DNA of 40,491 nt, from assembly GCA_018240985.1 (NCBI GenBank), contig JAFEER010000274.1, positions 1 through 40,491 on the forward strand, given 5' to 3'. This document shows, piece after piece, positions 1 to 8,761 of the stretch (positions are counted from its first letter, which is position 1; the number at the start of each line of letters is the position of its first letter). The notes beneath the pieces were generated by a model, which had not been told where the DNA came from, did no database searches, and saw only the letters and a program-made list of their open reading frames with translations. Position numbers and translations under genes: made by a program. This DNA is from Pseudomonadota bacterium (GTDB lineage Bacteria > Pseudomonadota > Gammaproteobacteria > Burkholderiales > Burkholderiaceae_C).

Positions 1-3
1 CAT

Positions 4-23
4 GGCCTATCGGAGTTGTAGGC
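4..23. repeat. short inverted repeat downstream of the SNF2 gene
   Basis: Arms GGCCTA and TAGGCC enclose an 8-base loop, just past the 3' end of the minus-strand helicase gene. No run of T follows on either strand, so it is at best a weak stem-loop. The remaining bases up to position 102 hold no gene I can support. Confidence 0.25.
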
Positions 24-102
24 CTGCATTGTTCCAGACTCATTGGTGAACACTATCATCGGCCCAGTTCCACGGCATCGCAGCGCAAACCCCAGTCACG
101 AC

Positions 103-2721
103 TCACGGCGCATGGCTTCGCAGCACTTCGGCCAGGCGGTCGGCCAGCTTGCGCAGTGCGGCGGGGTCGGGCAGGGGCAGGTGCAGATAGCGCTCGCCGG
201 TGGCGGGGTCGGTGCGCACCGCCGAGGCGGGCCGGGGTTGACCTCCCGCCGGTGTATCGGCCGGCGGCGCAGCCATCGATTCCAGCCATTGCAGGCCCGC
301 CTGCAGCAGCGGCGCCCAGGGATCACCTGCGGCCGGCGCCGCAGCGGCGCTCTCCTGGCTGGGCGGCGAAACGTCCGGCGCAGGGCCTGGCGCTGGTGCC
401 GGCGGGTCGGACATCCAGTCCGTTTCCGTGGCCGCCATGTCCCCTTGCGGGCCGACGTCGGCAGGCCCGGGCTGCGCGGATGCGGTTTCGTCCTGGGGTG
501 CGGGTTCGGATTCGGGCTCGGGCGTGGAGGCCGATGCCGCCGCGCCTTCCGTGGCCTTGTCCACCGTTTCCATGAAGCGCGACAGGCGGCTGCCCGCCAT
601 GAAGACTTCGCTGTCGCCGCCGTCGAGCACGCCGTCGAACAAGGCGCGCTTGAACGACAGCAGCGACAGCATGCCTTGCTCGATCGAGGCCTCGGCCACC
701 AGGTTGACGACCTGCACGCCGCGCCGCTGGCCCATGCGGTGCACGCGGCCGATGCGCTGCTCCAACAGGGCCGGGTTCCAGGGCTGATCCATGTTGACCA
801 CGACGGCGGCGGCATGCTGCAGGTTCAGCCCCGCGCTGCCGGCGTCGGTGGACAGGAACAGCCGGCAGCCCTCGTCCTCATGGAAACGTTGCACCAGCGC
901 GCCGCGCTGTTCGGCCGGCACGCTGCCATGGAAGAACACATGCCCCCAGCCGCGCGCGGCCAGGCGGCGCATCAGCACCTCGTGCGTGCCCAGCCACTGG
1001 CTGAACACCACGGCCTTGGCCTGCGGATCCTCAAGGATTTCGTCCAGCACCGCCATCAGCTCGTCCGCCTTGCCGCCGTGGTCGGTCTCATGATCCAGCA
1101 GCCAGGTGCTGTTGCAGACCATGCGCATGTTCTGCAGGGCGCACTGCAGGCGGCGCTGGTCGATGTCGGACAGGTAGCCGGTCTGGCGCCAGCGTTGCAC
1201 GATCCGGGTGACGATCTGGCCGTTCTCGTCGTGGTGCAGGCGCTGCTCGGGCGTCAGCGGCACGAACAGGGTCTTGTCCACCCGTTCGGGCAGCTGCGTC
1301 AGCACTTCGCTCTTGCGCCGGCGCAGCAGGATCGGCGCCAACCGCTCGCCGATGCGGTGCAGATCGCGGTAGCCGACCACGCGGCCGGACTCGTCGGTCT
1401 GCTGGTGCTCGTGCAGCAGGCGCCAGGTCGCGCCCAGGCTGTGCTGATCGACCACCTGGACGATGGACAGCAGTTCCTCCAGGCGGTTTTCCAGCGGCGT
1501 GCCGGTCAGCACCACCACGTTGGGGCACAGCCCGGGGTCGGCCACGCGTTTGATGGCGCGCGCGGCCTGCGTGTTCCAGTTCTTGACGCGCTGCGCCTCG
1601 TCCACGATCAGCAGCTCGGGCGCCCAGCCACTGGCCAAGTCGGCGTCGCGCACCAGCGTCTCGTAATTGGCGATCTTGCAGAACGCATCCTCGCGCCACT
1701 GCGCCTGCCTGGCCGGGCGCAGGCCTTGCAGCACCTGCGCCTCGCGCCCCGCGAAGCGCTGGAACTCGGCCTGCCACTGGTGCTTGAGCGAGGTCGGGCA
1801 CACCACCAGCACGCGGCGCACGCCGAAGTGGCGCGCCATCAGCTCCGCCGCCGCGATGGCCTGCACGGTCTTGCCCAGGCCCATGTCGTCGCCGATCAGC
1901 ACGCGGCCGGCCCGCGCCGCGAACAGCGCACCTTCGACCTGATAGGGATACAGCCGGGTCGTCAGCAGCTTGCCCAGGCCCTTGTCTCTGGCGCCCCTGG
2001 GGTAGGCTTGATCCAGCACCTGGGCGCGGTGGCGGGCATCGCGGGCGCGGGCCACGAAGGCCAGCACGTCTTCATGCACCTGCAGGCCATGCCCCAGCTT
2101 GCCGGCCAGGCGCCGCGCCTGCCGCAGCAGCCGGTCGAAAGCCCAAGGCGCGCCCGCCTCCCGCCAGGCGCCGCCCTGCGTCAGGTCGAAATGGCGGCCG
2201 GCCCAAGTCAACAGCGCCGGCGGGCAGTCGTGGCCGGGCGTGAAGCACAGCGTCCGCTGTTCACCGTAGCGCAGCCAGATCTCGCTTTCCTCGGGCTGCC
2301 ACCCGGCCTTGAACGCGGCCCGCGCGCCCCGCTTGCGCAACAGCCGGTGCAAGGCGAACTCGATGTGCTTGCAGGTGCCCAGGCCATTGGTGGCGTAATC
2401 GGCACAGGTGCAGAAGTTGTCGCCCGGCTGCAAGCCCCGGATGGCCACGCGGTAGCTGGATTGGCCGCCTGGGTTGACGACGCCCCAGTCGCCCAGCACT
2501 GGCCCCGGGCCCAGGCTTTCCAGCTCGAAGGCCTGCACCTGGCCGAACTGGCGGCGCAGCCCGCGCTGCCATTCGGCCGCGTCCATGCCCTCGGGGCAGC
2601 GCTGGCGGTGCAGCGGCGGCGGCGCGGCCTTGGACTTCTTTCCTCGCGGCTTGGTCTGCCTGGATGGCGCGTTGGAGCTGGCGCGGGCGGCGCGGATGGG
2701 CGGGGTTTTGGCATCTGCCAT
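103..2721 (-). CDS. SWIM zinc finger plus SNF2-type helicase/ATPase
   Basis: This 872-residue protein is a probable DNA-translocating ATPase of the SNF2/HepA class. After a basic N-terminus, a SWIM-type zinc-binding motif is visible as C104-x-C106 and C117-x-H119. The SNF2 core follows: Walker A GDDMGLGKT near residue 278, Walker B box DEAQ at 374-377, and the C-terminal helicase motif QRIGRVHRMGQ. A long acidic, proline- and alanine-rich tail makes up roughly the last 170 residues. The gene follows yicC by 9 bases, so the two are probably co-transcribed. SWIM modules in this family are thought to bind DNA or protein. The substrate and the cellular role cannot be read from the sequence. No methylase or nuclease partner is adjacent, so I do not call it a defence gene. 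Confidence 0.9.
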   Translation of the reverse strand: MADAKTPPIRAARASSNAPSRQTKPRGKKSKAAPPPLHRQRCPEGMDAAEWQRGLRRQFGQVQAFELESLGPGPVLGDWGVVNPGGQSSYRVAIRGLQPGDNFCTCADYATNGLGTCKHIEFALHRLLRKRGARAAFKAGWQPEESEIWLRYGEQRTLCFTPGHDCPPALLTWAGRHFDLTQGGAWREAGAPWAFDRLLRQARRLAGKLGHGLQVHEDVLAFVARARDARHRAQVLDQAYPRGARDKGLGKLLTTRLYPYQVEGALFAARAGRVLIGDDMGLGKTVQAIAAAELMARHFGVRRVLVVCPTSLKHQWQAEFQRFAGREAQVLQGLRPARQAQWREDAFCKIANYETLVRDADLASGWAPELLIVDEAQRVKNWNTQAARAIKRVADPGLCPNVVVLTGTPLENRLEELLSIVQVVDQHSLGATWRLLHEHQQTDESGRVVGYRDLHRIGERLAPILLRRRKSEVLTQLPERVDKTLFVPLTPEQRLHHDENGQIVTRIVQRWRQTGYLSDIDQRRLQCALQNMRMVCNSTWLLDHETDHGGKADELMAVLDEILEDPQAKAVVFSQWLGTHEVLMRRLAARGWGHVFFHGSVPAEQRGALVQRFHEDEGCRLFLSTDAGSAGLNLQHAAAVVVNMDQPWNPALLEQRIGRVHRMGQRRGVQVVNLVAEASIEQGMLSLLSFKRALFDGVLDGGDSEVFMAGSRLSRFMETVDKATEGAAASASTPEPESEPAPQDETASAQPGPADVGPQGDMAATETDWMSDPPAPAPGPAPDVSPPSQESAAAAPAAGDPWAPLLQAGLQWLESMAAPPADTPAGGQPRPASAVRTDPATGERYLHLPLPDPAALRKLADRLAEVLRSHAP

Positions 2722-2730
2722 CCTGAAACC

Positions 2731-3639
2731 TCACTCTATGTTCTGCACCTGCTCACGCATCTGCTCGACCAGCACCTTCATGTCCACGCTGATGCGCGTG
2801 AGCTCCATGGCCGCCGACTTGGAGCCCAGGGTGTTGGCCTCGCGGTGCAGTTCCTGGATCAGGAAATCCAGCCGCTTGCCAACCTCACCGCCCTTTTTCA
2901 ACAAGCGCTCGATCTCGTCCAGGTGCGATTGCAGCCGCGTGATTTCCTCGGCCGCGTCGATGCGGATGGCAAATGCCGTGGCCTCGGTCAGCGCGCGGTC
3001 TTGCGCGGCCTCGGGCACGGCCGTGCCCTCGGCCAATTGCATGGCCTCCCGCCAGCGCTCCATGAAGCGCTGGCGCTGCTGCTCCACCAATTGCGGCACC
3101 AGGGGCGCGGCCTGAGCGGCCAGCGCACGCAGTTGCTCAAGACGGTCATGCAGCATGGCGGCCAGGCGTTCGCCCTCGCGCTGGCGCGCAGCCACCATGT
3201 CATCCAGCGCGCGCTCGGCCAGTTCCAGCACCGGCCCGCTCCAGTCCTGCTCCGGGGCGCCGGCGTTGGCGCACAGGCGCAGCACCTCGGCCACGCTCAA
3301 GGGTGCGGCCTCGGGCAGCCAGGTGCGCACGGCGTCCTGCACCGCATCCAGGCGCTGCAGCAGCCGCGCTGTGGGCTCGGCCAAGGACGCGGAGTCATCG
3401 GCGACGACAAAGGCACGCACCTCGACCTTGCCGCGCTTGAGGCGCTGCGTGAGCAGGCCGCGCAGTGCGGGCTCCTGCGCCCGCAGCTCATCGGACAGGC
3501 GCAGCGACAAGTCCAGAAAACGGCTGTTGACGGAGCGGATTTCCAGGCCCAGGCGGCGCGCATTGCCAGGCCTGCCCTCCCCTGCCGCAGCTTCTGCCAG
3601 CTGTAAGCTGGCGTATCCGGTCATGCTGTAAACTGCCAT
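2731..3639 (-). CDS. yicC: YicC-family endoribonuclease
   Basis: The 302-residue product begins with the family signature YSMTGYAS and has the typical YicC length. The C-terminal part contains the conserved stretch from KGGEVGKRLDFLIQELHRE to SVDMKVLVEQMREQVQNIE, the end of the DUF1732 region. YicC/YloC proteins are RNA endonucleases that affect RNA turnover in stationary phase; this is family knowledge. A purine-rich GAGAAG lies seven or so bases upstream of the start. The gene diverges from the kinase gene across about 80 bases and leads into the SNF2 gene 9 bases later. The start is well supported because the signature begins at residue 4. Confidence 0.93.
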   Translation of the reverse strand: MAVYSMTGYASLQLAEAAAGEGRPGNARRLGLEIRSVNSRFLDLSLRLSDELRAQEPALRGLLTQRLKRGKVEVRAFVVADDSASLAEPTARLLQRLDAVQDAVRTWLPEAAPLSVAEVLRLCANAGAPEQDWSGPVLELAERALDDMVAARQREGERLAAMLHDRLEQLRALAAQAAPLVPQLVEQQRQRFMERWREAMQLAEGTAVPEAAQDRALTEATAFAIRIDAAEEITRLQSHLDEIERLLKKGGEVGKRLDFLIQELHREANTLGSKSAAMELTRISVDMKVLVEQMREQVQNIE

Positions 3640-3719
3640 GAGACTTCTCGGTGGTTGGTTGCTTGCAATCCGCCGATTATCCGGGTTCCCACCTGCGCCT
3701 GTGCCCGCTCTTGCTACCC

Positions 3720-4739
3720 ATGTCGAAAATCAAACCCGCTCCACTGCCCCCCGATACCGTCATTGGCGGTTATCGCGTGGTGCGCAAGCTTGCGGCAGGC
3801 GGCTTCGGCGTGGTCTACCTGGCAAGGGATGCCGAGGGGCAGCAGGTAGCCATCAAGGAATACCTGCCCGCATCGCTGGCCACGCGCGCGCCGGGCGAGC
3901 TGCTGCCCCAGGTGCAACCCGAGAAGCTGTCGCTGTACCGCCTGGGCCTGAAGAGTTTTTTTGAAGAGGGGCGCTCGCTGGCGCAGATCTCGCACGCTTC
4001 GGTGGTGAGCGTGCTGAATTTCTTTCGCGAGAACGAAACCGTCTACATGGTGATGAACCACCTGGAGGGCGCGTCCCTGCAGGACTTCATCATCACGGCG
4101 CGCGAACTCAAGGCGGAAAAGGTGTTTCGCGAGTCCACCATCCGCTCGCTGTTCGACGAGGTGCTGCGCGGCCTGCGCATCGTGCACCAGCACAAGATGC
4201 TGCACCTCGACATTAAGCCGGCCAACATCTTCATCACCGACGACAACCGCGCGGTGATGATCGACTTTGGCGCCGCGCGCGAGGTGCTGTCCAAGGAGGG
4301 CAACTTCATCCGCCCCATGTACACGCCCGGCTTTGCCGCGCCCGAGATGTACCGGCGCGACGCCCAGATGGGGCCCTGGACTGACATCTATGCCATTGGT
4401 GCCTGCATCTACGCCTGCATGCAGGGTTATCCGCCGGCCGAGGCGCCGCAGCGCCAGGAGAAGGATCGCCTGACGCTGGCGCTGAACAAGCTGCGCGGCA
4501 TTTACTCCGACAACCTCATCGAGGTGGTCGAATGGTGCATGGCGCTCGACCCGCTGTCGCGCCCGCAGTCGGTGTTTGCACTGCAAAAGGAATTGAGCCG
4601 CGAGGGCGAGCGCCGCTACACCAAGCTGTCGGTGGCCGAGAAGATGCGCATGCAGCTGGACACGCTGATCACCGACACCAAAAAGACCCCTCAGAAGCCA
4701 GTCGCCGACACCACGCACGCCGGGAGCCGGGCGAAATGA
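3720..4739 (+). CDS. Ser/Thr protein kinase (Hanks type, non-RD)
   Basis: This 339-residue soluble kinase has a glycine loop at 24-33 (LAAGGFGVVY), the ATP-anchoring lysine K46, catalytic loop HLDIKPANI at 162-170 and DFG at 182-184. The residue before the catalytic aspartate is leucine, so it is a non-RD kinase that probably does not depend on classical activation-loop phosphorylation. There is no transmembrane helix and no C-terminal sensor domain. I chose the ATG at 3720, because the upstream in-frame ATG at 3651 would add 23 residues that do not look conserved; no strong ribosome site decides it. Its stop overlaps the phosphatase start as ATGA, so the two are translationally coupled. Kinase/PP2C pairs accompany some type VI secretion loci, but no secretion genes are seen here. 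Confidence 0.92.
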   Translation: MSKIKPAPLPPDTVIGGYRVVRKLAAGGFGVVYLARDAEGQQVAIKEYLPASLATRAPGELLPQVQPEKLSLYRLGLKSFFEEGRSLAQISHASVVSVLNFFRENETVYMVMNHLEGASLQDFIITARELKAEKVFRESTIRSLFDEVLRGLRIVHQHKMLHLDIKPANIFITDDNRAVMIDFGAAREVLSKEGNFIRPMYTPGFAAPEMYRRDAQMGPWTDIYAIGACIYACMQGYPPAEAPQRQEKDRLTLALNKLRGIYSDNLIEVVEWCMALDPLSRPQSVFALQKELSREGERRYTKLSVAEKMRMQLDTLITDTKKTPQKPVADTTHAGSRAK

Positions 4740-5650
4740 AGTTCTCCGTGTTCCAGCTCAGCCGCCGCGGCGGGCGTCAGAAGAACGAAGACCGCATGGG
4801 CTACAGCTACACGCGCGGGTCGGCGCTGTTCGTGCTGGCCGATGGCATGGGCGGCCACCCCAAGGGCGAGGTTGCGGCGCAGATCGCGATTCAAACCGTG
4901 TCCTCGATGTTCCAGCGCCAGGCCAGGCCGGCGTTGAAGAACGTACCCGAATTCCTCTCGGCCGCACTGCTGGCCGCACACCACCAGCTGCTGCGCTACA
5001 GCAACGAGCGCGCCATGCTGGACACGCCCCGCACCACGCTGGTGGTGGCGGTGGTGCAGGATGGCTGCGCGCACTGGATCCACTGCGGTGATTCGCGCCT
5101 GTACCTGGTGCGTGGCGGCGAGATCCTGACGCGCACGCGCGACCACTCCTACCAGGAGCTGCGCAACGCCGCCGTCGCCGGCCTGGGGCATGTGAACCGC
5201 AATGTGCTGTTCACCTGCCTGGGCTCGCCCACCAAGCCGCTGTTCGATGTTGCCGGCCCGGTGCTGCTGGAACAGGGCGACCGCCTGCTGCTGTGCTCGG
5301 ACGGGCTGTGGGGCACGCTCGATGATGACACCATCGCCCAGGAACTGGACAGCAATGCGGTTGCCCAGGCCGTGCCGAAGCTGGTCGAGGACGCCCTGCG
5401 CAAGGCCGGCGACCGCAGCGACAACGTCACCGTGGTGGCCATGGAATGGGAGACGCCGAACGCGTTTGCCGAATCCAGCCTGGGCGTAAGCACCGACGAC
5501 ATCAACGAGGAGGTGTTCGCCTCCACCATCCAGGCCGGCTCACTCGAAGACTTCGTGGACGGGCAGGACGACATGGACGACGAAGCCATTGAGCGCTCCA
5601 TCGCCGAAATCAACGAGGCCATCAAGCGCACTGCCGCGCGCAAGCCGTAG
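4736..5650 (+). CDS. PP2C-family Ser/Thr protein phosphatase
   Basis: This 304-residue metal-dependent phosphatase probably reverses the action of the kinase encoded immediately upstream. Motifs in order: QKNEDRMG near residue 15, metal-binding DGMGG at 36-40, HCGDSRLYLV near 116, LLCSDGLWG near 184, and DRSDNVTVV near 223. All expected metal-coordinating aspartates are present. An acidic C-terminal extension of about 60 residues, rich in Asp and Glu, follows the catalytic core and is not part of the usual domain. The ATG at 4736 overlaps the kinase stop by four bases. A stem-loop with a T tail follows the gene, so kinase and phosphatase look like a two-gene operon. Confidence 0.93.
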   Translation: MKFSVFQLSRRGGRQKNEDRMGYSYTRGSALFVLADGMGGHPKGEVAAQIAIQTVSSMFQRQARPALKNVPEFLSAALLAAHHQLLRYSNERAMLDTPRTTLVVAVVQDGCAHWIHCGDSRLYLVRGGEILTRTRDHSYQELRNAAVAGLGHVNRNVLFTCLGSPTKPLFDVAGPVLLEQGDRLLLCSDGLWGTLDDDTIAQELDSNAVAQAVPKLVEDALRKAGDRSDNVTVVAMEWETPNAFAESSLGVSTDDINEEVFASTIQAGSLEDFVDGQDDMDDEAIERSIAEINEAIKRTAARKP

Positions 5651-5676
5651 GCCGGCACCTTCCCTGCCGTGCTGCA

Positions 5677-5707
5677 TGCCGCAAAGCCAGTGCGGCAGTT
5701 TTCTCTC
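5677..5707 (+). terminator. probable Rho-independent terminator after the phosphatase gene
   Basis: TGCCGCA at 5677-5683 pairs with TGCGGCA at 5691-5697 across a 7-base loop, and GTTTTCTCTC follows. It lies 26 bases past the phosphatase stop and just before rph. The T tract is short, so it may be leaky. Confidence 0.5.
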
Positions 5708-5722
5708 ATCAACCCGTACACC

Positions 5723-6457
5723 ATGCACACCACCCACTTCGCCCGCAGCGGCGGCCGCGCCTTTGACCAGCTGCGCCCCATACGCATCACGCGCCACTAC
5801 ACCATGCATGCCGAAGGCGCGGTGCTGATCGAATTCGGCAACACCCGCGTGCTGTGCACCGCCTCGGTCGAAGAGAAGGTGCCACCGCACAAGCGCGGCA
5901 GCGGTGAGGGCTGGGTGACGGCCGAATACGGCATGCTGCCGCGCGCCACGCATACGCGCAGCGACCGCGAGGCCGCGCGCGGCAAGCAAAGCGGGCGCAC
6001 GCAGGAGATCCAGCGCCTGATAGGCCGCAGCCTGCGCGCGGTGTTCGACCTGAAAGCACTGGGCGAGCGCACCATTCAACTCGACTGCGACGTGCTCCAG
6101 GCCGATGGCGGCACGCGCACCGCCGCCATCACCGGCGCCTGGGTGGCTGCGCAAGACGCCGTGGCGACGCTGCTGGCAGCGGGCAAGCTTGCCGCATCGC
6201 CGATCACCGGCGCCGTCGCCGCGGTCTCGGTCGGCATCGTGCAGGGCCAGCCGCTGCTGGACTTGGAATACGTGGAGGACGTGGCCTGCGACACCGACAT
6301 GAACGTGGTCATGACCGGCGCCGGCCACTTCATCGAGGTGCAGGGCACGGCCGAAGGCGCGGCCTTCTCGCGCAGCGAGATGGAGCAGCTGCTCGGACTG
6401 GCCGAAAAAGGCATTGCCGAGCTGGTCGCCCTGCAGCACGAAGCACTACGTAATTAA
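5723..6457 (+). CDS. rph: ribonuclease PH
   Basis: This 244-residue phosphorolytic 3'-5' exoribonuclease trims the 3' ends of tRNA precursors. The N-terminus [15 protein letters not shown], the motif [18 protein letters not shown] near residue 62 and [17 protein letters not shown] near 91 are RNase PH hallmarks, as is [19 protein letters not shown]. The basic patch after TRS is retained, as in active enzymes, and the length matches the family (about 238 to 245). I chose the ATG at 5723, since upstream in-frame codons add non-conserved residues. The gene is followed by a palindromic repeat and then rdgB, a neighbour order common in proteobacteria. Confidence 0.96.
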   Translation: MHTTHFARSGGRAFDQLRPIRITRHYTMHAEGAVLIEFGNTRVLCTASVEEKVPPHKRGSGEGWVTAEYGMLPRATHTRSDREAARGKQSGRTQEIQRLIGRSLRAVFDLKALGERTIQLDCDVLQADGGTRTAAITGAWVAAQDAVATLLAAGKLAASPITGAVAAVSVGIVQGQPLLDLEYVEDVACDTDMNVVMTGAGHFIEVQGTAEGAAFSRSEMEQLLGLAEKGIAELVALQHEALRN

Positions 6458-6494
6458 GAGCGTTCAGCGCTTACCAGACGGGCGTTAGCAGCCA
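6458..6494. repeat. palindromic intergenic repeat, copy A
   Basis: Core CGCTT, 7-base spacer accagac, then GGGCG, with flanks that fold further if G-U pairs are allowed. It begins directly after the rph stop and ends 7 bases before the rdgB start. It shares its layout with four other copies in this window (12551, 23592, 35381 and 39741). Confidence 0.6.
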
Positions 6495-6501
6495 ATTGAC
6501 C

Positions 6502-7119
6502 ATGAAACTTGTACTCGCCTCCAACAACCGCGGCAAGCTGGCCGAGCTGCAGGCCATGCTGGCGCCGCTGGGCGTGCAGCTGATCCCCCAGGCCGAGCTG
6601 GGCGTGGGCGAGGCCGAGGAGCCCTTCCCCACCTTCGTCGAGAACGCCCTGGCCAAGGCGCGCTTTGCCAGCGCCCACACCGGCCTGCCGGCGCTGGCCG
6701 ACGATGCCGGCCTGTGCGTGGAGGCCTTCGGCGGCCTGCCCGGCGTGCAGACGGCCTACTACGCCACCCAGTTCGGTTACGACAAGGGCGACGCCAACAA
6801 CGTGCGCGCCCTGCTGGAACAGATGGAGGGCGTCGATAACCGCCGCGCCGCCATGGTCAGCACCCTGGTGGCCGTGCGCAGCCCGCAGGACCCGGAGCCG
6901 CTGATTGCCGTGGGCCGCGTGGCCGGAGAGATCGCGCGCGAGCCTCGCGGCACGGGCGGCTTCGGCTTCGACCCGGTGATGTACATCCCCGCCTTCGGCA
7001 AGACCTTTGCCGAGTTGCCCACCGAGGTGAAGAACGCCCACAGCCACCGCGGCCGATCCGCCCTGCAGATGCTGGCGCTGATGCGCGAGCACTGGTTTGC
7101 CAATGGGGCAAAGCCATGA
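6502..7119 (+). CDS. rdgB: RdgB/HAM1 XTP/dITP pyrophosphatase
   Basis: The 205-residue product hydrolyses non-canonical purine nucleoside triphosphates (dITP, XTP) to the monophosphate, keeping them out of DNA. The N-terminal MKLVLASNNRGKLAEL, the active-site region ADDAGLCVEA near residue 70, and GTGGFGFDPVMYIP with the C-terminal SHRGRSALQ are characteristic. The ATG at 6502 is preferred over a TTG two codons earlier because the family starts with this lysine-rich strand. The stop overlaps the hemW start as ATGA. Confidence 0.96.
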   Translation: MKLVLASNNRGKLAELQAMLAPLGVQLIPQAELGVGEAEEPFPTFVENALAKARFASAHTGLPALADDAGLCVEAFGGLPGVQTAYYATQFGYDKGDANNVRALLEQMEGVDNRRAAMVSTLVAVRSPQDPEPLIAVGRVAGEIAREPRGTGGFGFDPVMYIPAFGKTFAELPTEVKNAHSHRGRSALQMLALMREHWFANGAKP

Positions 7120-8342
7120 CCATCCCCATCGTCCCCGCAGCCCCGTCCGGCAGCGCCCCGCGCGACGTGCAGCACTACATGCGCCCGGGGCTGCTGCAGC
7201 TGTCCAGCCTGCCGCCGCTGTCGCTCTACGTGCACCTGCCCTGGTGCCTGCGCAAATGCCCGTATTGCGACTTCAACTCGCACGAGGCCAGGGACGGCAT
7301 TCCCGAGCAGCGCTACCTCGATGCCCTGGTGGCCGACCTGGAGGCCGCCCTGCCCCTGATCTGGGGCCGCCAGGTGCAGACCATCTTCATCGGCGGCGGC
7401 ACGCCCAGCCTGTTCTCGCCCGAGTCCATCGACCGGCTGCTGAGCGACATCCGCGCCCGCCTGCGCCTGGAGGCCGACTGCGAGATCACGCTGGAGGCCA
7501 ATCCCGGCACCTTCGAGAAGGAACGCTTTCGCGCCTACCGCGGCGCGGGCGTGACGCGCCTGTCCGTGGGCGTGCAAAGCTTCAACGACCAGCACCTGGA
7601 GGCCCTGGGCCGCGTGCATGACCGCGCCCAGGCGCTGGCCGCGGTCGAAGAGGCTGCCGCCGCCTTCGACACCTTCAACCTCGACATCATGTACGCCCTG
7701 CCCGGCCAGACCCCGGCCGAGCAGGAAGAGGACATGCGCACCGCGCTCGGCTTTGCGCCGCCGCACATCTCCATCTACCACCTGACGATAGAGCCCAACA
7801 CCTACTTCGCCAAATACCCGCCGCGCCTGCCCGAGGACGACACGGCCTACGCCATGCTCGATCGCATCACCGAGATCACGGCCGCAGCCGGCCTGGAGCG
7901 CTACGAGGTCTCGGCCTATGCGCGCGCCAAGCACCAGTGCCGGCACAACCTCAACTACTGGCAGTTTGGCGACTACCTCGGCATAGGCGCTGGCGCGCAC
8001 AGCAAGCTGAGCTTTGCCCACCGCGTGGTGCGCCAGGTGCGCCTGCGCGAGCCGCAGCTGTACATGGCCGGCGCCCTGGCCGGCCGCGCCATCGCCCAGG
8101 ACGAGGACGTGCGCCGCGCCGAACTGCCGTTCGAATTCATGCTCAACGCCCTGCGCCTGCGCGATGGCTTTGCGCTGAAGGACTTCAGCGAACGCACGGG
8201 CCTGGCCGTCACCGCCATCGCCAAGGGCCTGCAGGAGGGCGAGGCGCGCGGCCTCATCACGCGCGACATGGAGCATGTGTGCCCCACCGAGCGCGGCTTT
8301 GATTTTTTAAGCGACCTGCAGGCGCTGTTTCTGCCGGACTGA
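7116..8342 (+). CDS. hemW: radical SAM heme chaperone HemW
   Basis: This 408-residue radical SAM protein has the cluster motif C44-x3-C48-x2-C51. The residue pair after the third cysteine is D-F (CDF), as in HemW, rather than the extra cysteine found in the coproporphyrinogen oxidase HemN. HemW proteins bind heme and a 4Fe-4S cluster and deliver heme to acceptors such as respiratory cytochromes; many databases still label them oxygen-independent coproporphyrinogen oxidase-like. GGGTPSLFS and the region GVQSFNDQHLEALGRVHD are further signatures, and a HemN C-terminal domain follows. The start overlaps the rdgB stop by four bases. Only six bases separate its stop from that of the convergent I78-type gene. 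Confidence 0.94.
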   Translation: MTIPIVPAAPSGSAPRDVQHYMRPGLLQLSSLPPLSLYVHLPWCLRKCPYCDFNSHEARDGIPEQRYLDALVADLEAALPLIWGRQVQTIFIGGGTPSLFSPESIDRLLSDIRARLRLEADCEITLEANPGTFEKERFRAYRGAGVTRLSVGVQSFNDQHLEALGRVHDRAQALAAVEEAAAAFDTFNLDIMYALPGQTPAEQEEDMRTALGFAPPHISIYHLTIEPNTYFAKYPPRLPEDDTAYAMLDRITEITAAAGLERYEVSAYARAKHQCRHNLNYWQFGDYLGIGAGAHSKLSFAHRVVRQVRLREPQLYMAGALAGRAIAQDEDVRRAELPFEFMLNALRLRDGFALKDFSERTGLAVTAIAKGLQEGEARGLITRDMEHVCPTERGFDFLSDLQALFLPD

Positions 8343-8348
8343 GCACCA

Positions 8349-8675
8349 TCAGCCGCAGCGCGCGGCGACGATCTTGCCGCTGCCATCCACCTCCAGGCTC
8401 AGGCGCTCGGCGTCCAGGGCCTGGGCCGGCTGGCCGGCATACACCACGCGCGCCATGCGCGCACCGGCGCGCACGCGGGCCTCTTCCACCACGCGGGCCG
8501 TGCCGCTCTTGCCCAGCGCCCACTGCGCAGCCTGGGCATTGCAGGTGCCGCCCACGGGCGCGGTGCTGGCACCCGTCGGCCGCGGGGCGCTGGCCGGCCC
8601 CGGCTGTGCACATCCCGTCAGCAATACCAAGAGCCCCACCGCAGTCAACCAGCAGGCGTGCAAAACATGGCGCAT
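8349..8675 (-). CDS. I78-type peptidase inhibitor lipoprotein
   Basis: This small lipoprotein of 108 residues has a signal sequence with lipobox LLTGC at 18-22, making C22 the predicted lipidated cysteine. After a proline- and alanine-rich linker, the domain runs from CNAQAAQWALGKS to LSLEVDGSGKIVAARCG. That pattern matches the I78 (elastase-inhibitor-like) family, including the closing V-D-x-x-G-K-I and terminal Cys-Gly. A role in inhibiting a serine protease in the periplasm is inferred. I place the start at 8675, because GGAGG lies 8 bases upstream of that ATG but only 2 bases before the in-frame ATG at 8681. Confidence 0.8.
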   Translation of the reverse strand: MRHVLHACWLTAVGLLVLLTGCAQPGPASAPRPTGASTAPVGGTCNAQAAQWALGKSGTARVVEEARVRAGARMARVVYAGQPAQALDAERLSLEVDGSGKIVAARCG

Positions 8676-8761
8676 ATCCATCCCCTCCAGAAAGCCAGGC
8701 ACCATAACCTTAAATCCGGCGCCAGCGATTGCCGCGTCACTTTAGCTGGTGCATCACCTGA

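Noticed and set aside
43-3606. A very long open frame on plus opposite the SNF2 and yicC genes
   Set aside because: It is antisense to two well-recognised proteins, its translation is low-complexity (Arg, Gln, His, Leu rich), and such shadows are common in GC-rich DNA.
3720-5650. Type VI secretion regulators PpkA/PppA
   Set aside because: The kinase/phosphatase pairing is similar, but no secretion gene is in the window and the kinase has no membrane or sensor part.
7116-8342. Coproporphyrinogen III oxidase HemN
   Set aside because: The cluster motif is followed by Asp-Phe and lacks the extra cysteine of HemN, so HemW is the better call.
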